From NCBI RefSeq assembly GCF_028689785.1, contig NZ_JAQVCN010000015.1, forward strand, positions 1 to 64,000: a stretch of 64,000 bases of DNA. Reading direction: 5' to 3'. Below the pieces are notes generated by a model. That model was not told the origin of the DNA, made no database searches, and saw only the letters and a list, made by a program, of their open reading frames with translations. Positions within the stretch are counted from its first letter, which is position 1; each line of letters begins with the position of its first letter. This stretch comes from Zoogloea sp. (GTDB lineage Bacteria > Pseudomonadota > Gammaproteobacteria > Burkholderiales > Rhodocyclaceae). The position numbers and the translations under genes were made by a program. Of this stretch, positions 62,014 to 64,000 are shown piece by piece.

Positions 62014-62700
62014 TCAGAGCTGAAACCGGTAGCCCACCCCGGTCTCGGTGAGAAAGTGGCGCGGCTGCGCCGGATCGTCTTCGAGTTTGTGGCGCAGGTG
62101 GCCCACGTAGATGCGCAGGTAGTGGCTGTTGTCCCCCGTCGCCTGGCCCCACACCGCCTGCAGCAGCTGGCGGTGGGTCATGACCTTGCCGGGGTTGGCG
62201 GCCAGCACCGCCAGCAGGCGGTATTCGAGGGGCGTGAGGCGCACCAGCTCACCCCGGCGCAGCACCTGGTGCAGGGAGAAATCCACCTCCACCTCGCCAA
62301 ACACCACCCGGGCGGCCTCGGCGTCGGGCCGCCCACGGCCCCGACGCAGCAGCGCCCGCACCCGGGCCAGCAGCTCGCCGATGGAGAAGGGCTTGGTCAG
62401 GTAGTCGTCCGCCCCGGCATCGAGCACGCCGATCTTGTCGTGCTCGGTGGAGCGGGCCGACAGTACCAGCACTGGCGCCGACGACCAGGCCCGGAAATCC
62501 GCCACGAAAAGGCTGCCATCCCCATCGGGCAGGCCCAGATCGAGGATCACCAACCCGGGCTGGCAGCGCCCGGCCTCGACCAGCCCCTCGCGCCGGGTCT
62601 CCGCCTCGCTCACCCGCAGCCCCTCCTTCTCCAGGGCTCCACGCACGAAGCGCCGGATCTGACGCTCGTCCTCAATGAGCAGAATCATCGCGTCATTCAT
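62014..62700 (-). CDS. kdpE: KdpE response regulator
   Basis: 228 residues from the ATG at 62700, which overlaps the kdpD stop; the longer frame is a shadow of kdpD. The receiver has the acceptor aspartate in LVILDLGLPDGDG and K in YLTKPFSIGEL. The OmpR-type winged helix (LTPLEYRLLAVLAANPGKVMTHRQLLQAVWG, YVGHLRHKLE) ends the protein. It normally activates kdpFABC at low potassium; here it may also control kup. Confidence 0.93.
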   Translation of the reverse strand: MNDAMILLIEDERQIRRFVRGALEKEGLRVSEAETRREGLVEAGRCQPGLVILDLGLPDGDGSLFVADFRAWSSAPVLVLSARSTEHDKIGVLDAGADDYLTKPFSIGELLARVRALLRRGRGRPDAEAARVVFGEVEVDFSLHQVLRRGELVRLTPLEYRLLAVLAANPGKVMTHRQLLQAVWGQATGDNSHYLRIYVGHLRHKLEDDPAQPRHFLTETGVGYRFQL

Positions 62701-64000
62701 GCGCCCTCCCCCTCCAGCACCAGGGCCTCGGACTCGATGGGCGGCGGGTTGCCCAGGGGCAGGCAGAAGGCCACGCAGCCACCGCCTTCCGGCGGATTGA
62801 AGGCGCGGATACTGCCCCCGTGCGCCTCGATGATGGCCCGGCAAATGGCCAGCCCGATGCCCATCCCGGGCTCCGCCGTCTCGGGCTGACCGCGTTCAAA
62901 CAGCTCGAATACCCTGTCCAGCTTGTCCGGCGGAAAACCGCTGCCGCCGCTCGCCACCTGCAGCTCCACCGTCGATGCACCGGTGGTGGCCGAAAGCACG
63001 ATGGGCGCCCCCGGCGGCGAATACTTGGTGGCGTTCTCCAGCAGGTTGCAGAAAACCCGTTCGATCAGCACCGCGTCAAGATCGAGCAAGGGCAATTCGG
63101 CAAGCCCCGACACCCGCAGCGGATGCCCGTCCAAGGCCTTGCCGAGCAGTTGCAGGCTGGCCCCCACCACCTCCTCCACCGGCTGCCACTCCTTGCGCAG
63201 GTGGACCGGCCCGCTCTGCAGGCGGGCCATGTCAAGGAGGTTGCCGACCATGCCATTGACCCGCAGCGCCTGGTCACGGATCGCCCCGGCGATGTCCCTG
63301 GCCTCGTCGGGCAGGGGCGGCGAGCCCACCACCAGAGAGTCGGCCAGCCCGTAGAGCGCCGTCAGCGGCGTGCGCACATCGTGGGACAGCGCCGACAGGA
63401 TCGAGCTGCGCAGCCGCTCCGACACCGCCTCCACCTGGGCCGCCTGGGCCACTTCAACGAAATGCAGGCGTTCCACCGCCGTGCTCACCAGAGCCGCCAG
63501 CGCCTCCAGCAGGGGGCCGATGTCCTCGTCCCCCTCCTCCAGCGCCACCATCAGTACGCCCCGGTTGCGGGTCGCCCCGGCCAGCGGAAGGGCATGCACA
63601 TGGCGCCCCGAGCCGTCACCGGCAGGCACCCGCAGGGGGCGCAGGCCGCTACGGGCCTGCGTCAAGAGCACCGAAGCGGTCTCCAGGAAGGGGCCACTGC
63701 GCTCACGCACCGCCAGCAGCCTCTCGTCGGGCGCCGGCAACAGCAGGCGACAGGGCGCCTGCCATTGATCCTGCAGAAAGCGCGCCACCGACTCGTCCAC
63801 CTGCTCCACCGCCACGGCACCGGCCAGCTCCCGGGCCAGGCCATACAGACCCTGGGCCACCCGCTCCCGGCGGGCTGCCTCGCTGGCCATCAGGCGCAGA
63901 CCGGCGGTGAGCTGGCCGACCAGCAGCGAAACCACCAGCATCACCACGAAGGTCAGCAGATGCGGCGCATAGCTAACCTCAAACGAGAAACGCGGTGGCA
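62697..64000 (-). CDS. kdpD: KdpD sensor kinase, C-terminal part (runs off the window)
   Basis: The frame is open to the right edge, so the N-terminal KdpD/Usp region and most membrane helices are missing. Visible: the last DUF4118 helix (PHLLTFVVMLVVSLLVGQL), a GAF-like domain, HisKA with ILSALSHDVRTPLTALYG, and HATPase_c with N box FCNLLENATKYSPPG and a GMGIGLAICRAI G2 box. The G1 box reads VASGGSGFPP: the aspartate that normally contacts the adenine is a serine. The ATP-binding consequence is unclear. Overlaps kdpE by 4 bp. Confidence 0.92.
   Translation of the reverse strand, partial: PPRFSFEVSYAPHLLTFVVMLVVSLLVGQLTAGLRLMASEAARRERVAQGLYGLARELAGAVAVEQVDESVARFLQDQWQAPCRLLLPAPDERLLAVRERSGPFLETASVLLTQARSGLRPLRVPAGDGSGRHVHALPLAGATRNRGVLMVALEEGDEDIGPLLEALAALVSTAVERLHFVEVAQAAQVEAVSERLRSSILSALSHDVRTPLTALYGLADSLVVGSPPLPDEARDIAGAIRDQALRVNGMVGNLLDMARLQSGPVHLRKEWQPVEEVVGASLQLLGKALDGHPLRVSGLAELPLLDLDAVLIERVFCNLLENATKYSPPGAPIVLSATTGASTVELQVASGGSGFPPDKLDRVFELFERGQPETAEPGMGIGLAICRAIIEAHGGSIRAFNPPEGGGCVAFCLPLGNPPPIESEALVLEGEGA

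Overview
The window is GC-rich, densely packed chromosomal DNA from a motile, aerobic or facultative betaproteobacterium. A Rhodocyclales-type genome (Azospira, Dechloromonas or Azoarcus relatives) fits best; this rests on gene content, gene order and protein style, not on a database match. One foreign block of about 13.5 kb is inserted into a tRNA-Met gene.

1-4.4 kb: the end of a flagellar operon (fliL partial, fliM, fliN, fliO, fliP, fliQ, fliR) builds the C-ring switch and the core of the flagellar export gate. A 72-residue minus-strand gene sits between fliN and fliO. 4.4-10.4 kb: a sensor kinase, a receiver/HD-GYP c-di-GMP phosphodiesterase and a large hybrid kinase follow fliR with overlapping or near-touching ends and look co-transcribed. 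10.4-15.9 kb (minus): glyQ-glyS-gmhB-plsC-YgjP-like peptidase-gloA. 16.1-25.1 kb: a chemoreceptor, a TrpB2-type tryptophan synthase beta chain, a TerB-like protein, then the widely conserved lnt-corC-ybeY-phoH-miaB run and tRNA-Met(CAU).

25.1-38.6 kb: an integrative element flanked by 48-bp direct repeats of the tRNA-Met 3' half. It carries a tyrosine integrase, a HigBA-like toxin-antitoxin pair, an unknown coiled-coil protein, repeats resembling a replication origin, a chain of overlapping small HTH genes, a replication protein, a DnaB helicase, a HGGxSTG zinc protein, one virion-associated-like protein and a C4-type antisense RNA whose two complementary segments match the leader and Shine-Dalgarno of the gene it precedes. 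No capsid, portal, terminase or lysis gene is visible, so it is a phage satellite or reduced prophage. Between the HGGxSTG gene and the virion-like gene lies a 560-bp modular array. Each 45-bp module repeats one 9-mer three times with spacers of 3, 6 and 9 bp, and the central triplet is constant within a module but differs between modules. I recognise no known element of this form; it is the most unusual signal in the window.

38.8-64 kb: an LRR-protein kinase pair; a lactate-use locus (FCD regulator with two operator-like palindromes, lutA-lutC-lutB, a two-domain FAD/Fe-S D-lactate-type dehydrogenase, lactate permease); a PAS-GAF-GGDEF cyclase; ferredoxin-NADP reductase; a TorF-like porin; ethanolamine degradation (eat, eutB, eutC) with a divergent AraC-type regulator; fdhD; DAHP synthase; and a potassium module kdpD-kdpE-kup, with kdpD running off the window end. 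REP-like palindromes, mostly in inverted pairs, sit after lutB, the FAD oxidase, the AraC gene and fdhD.
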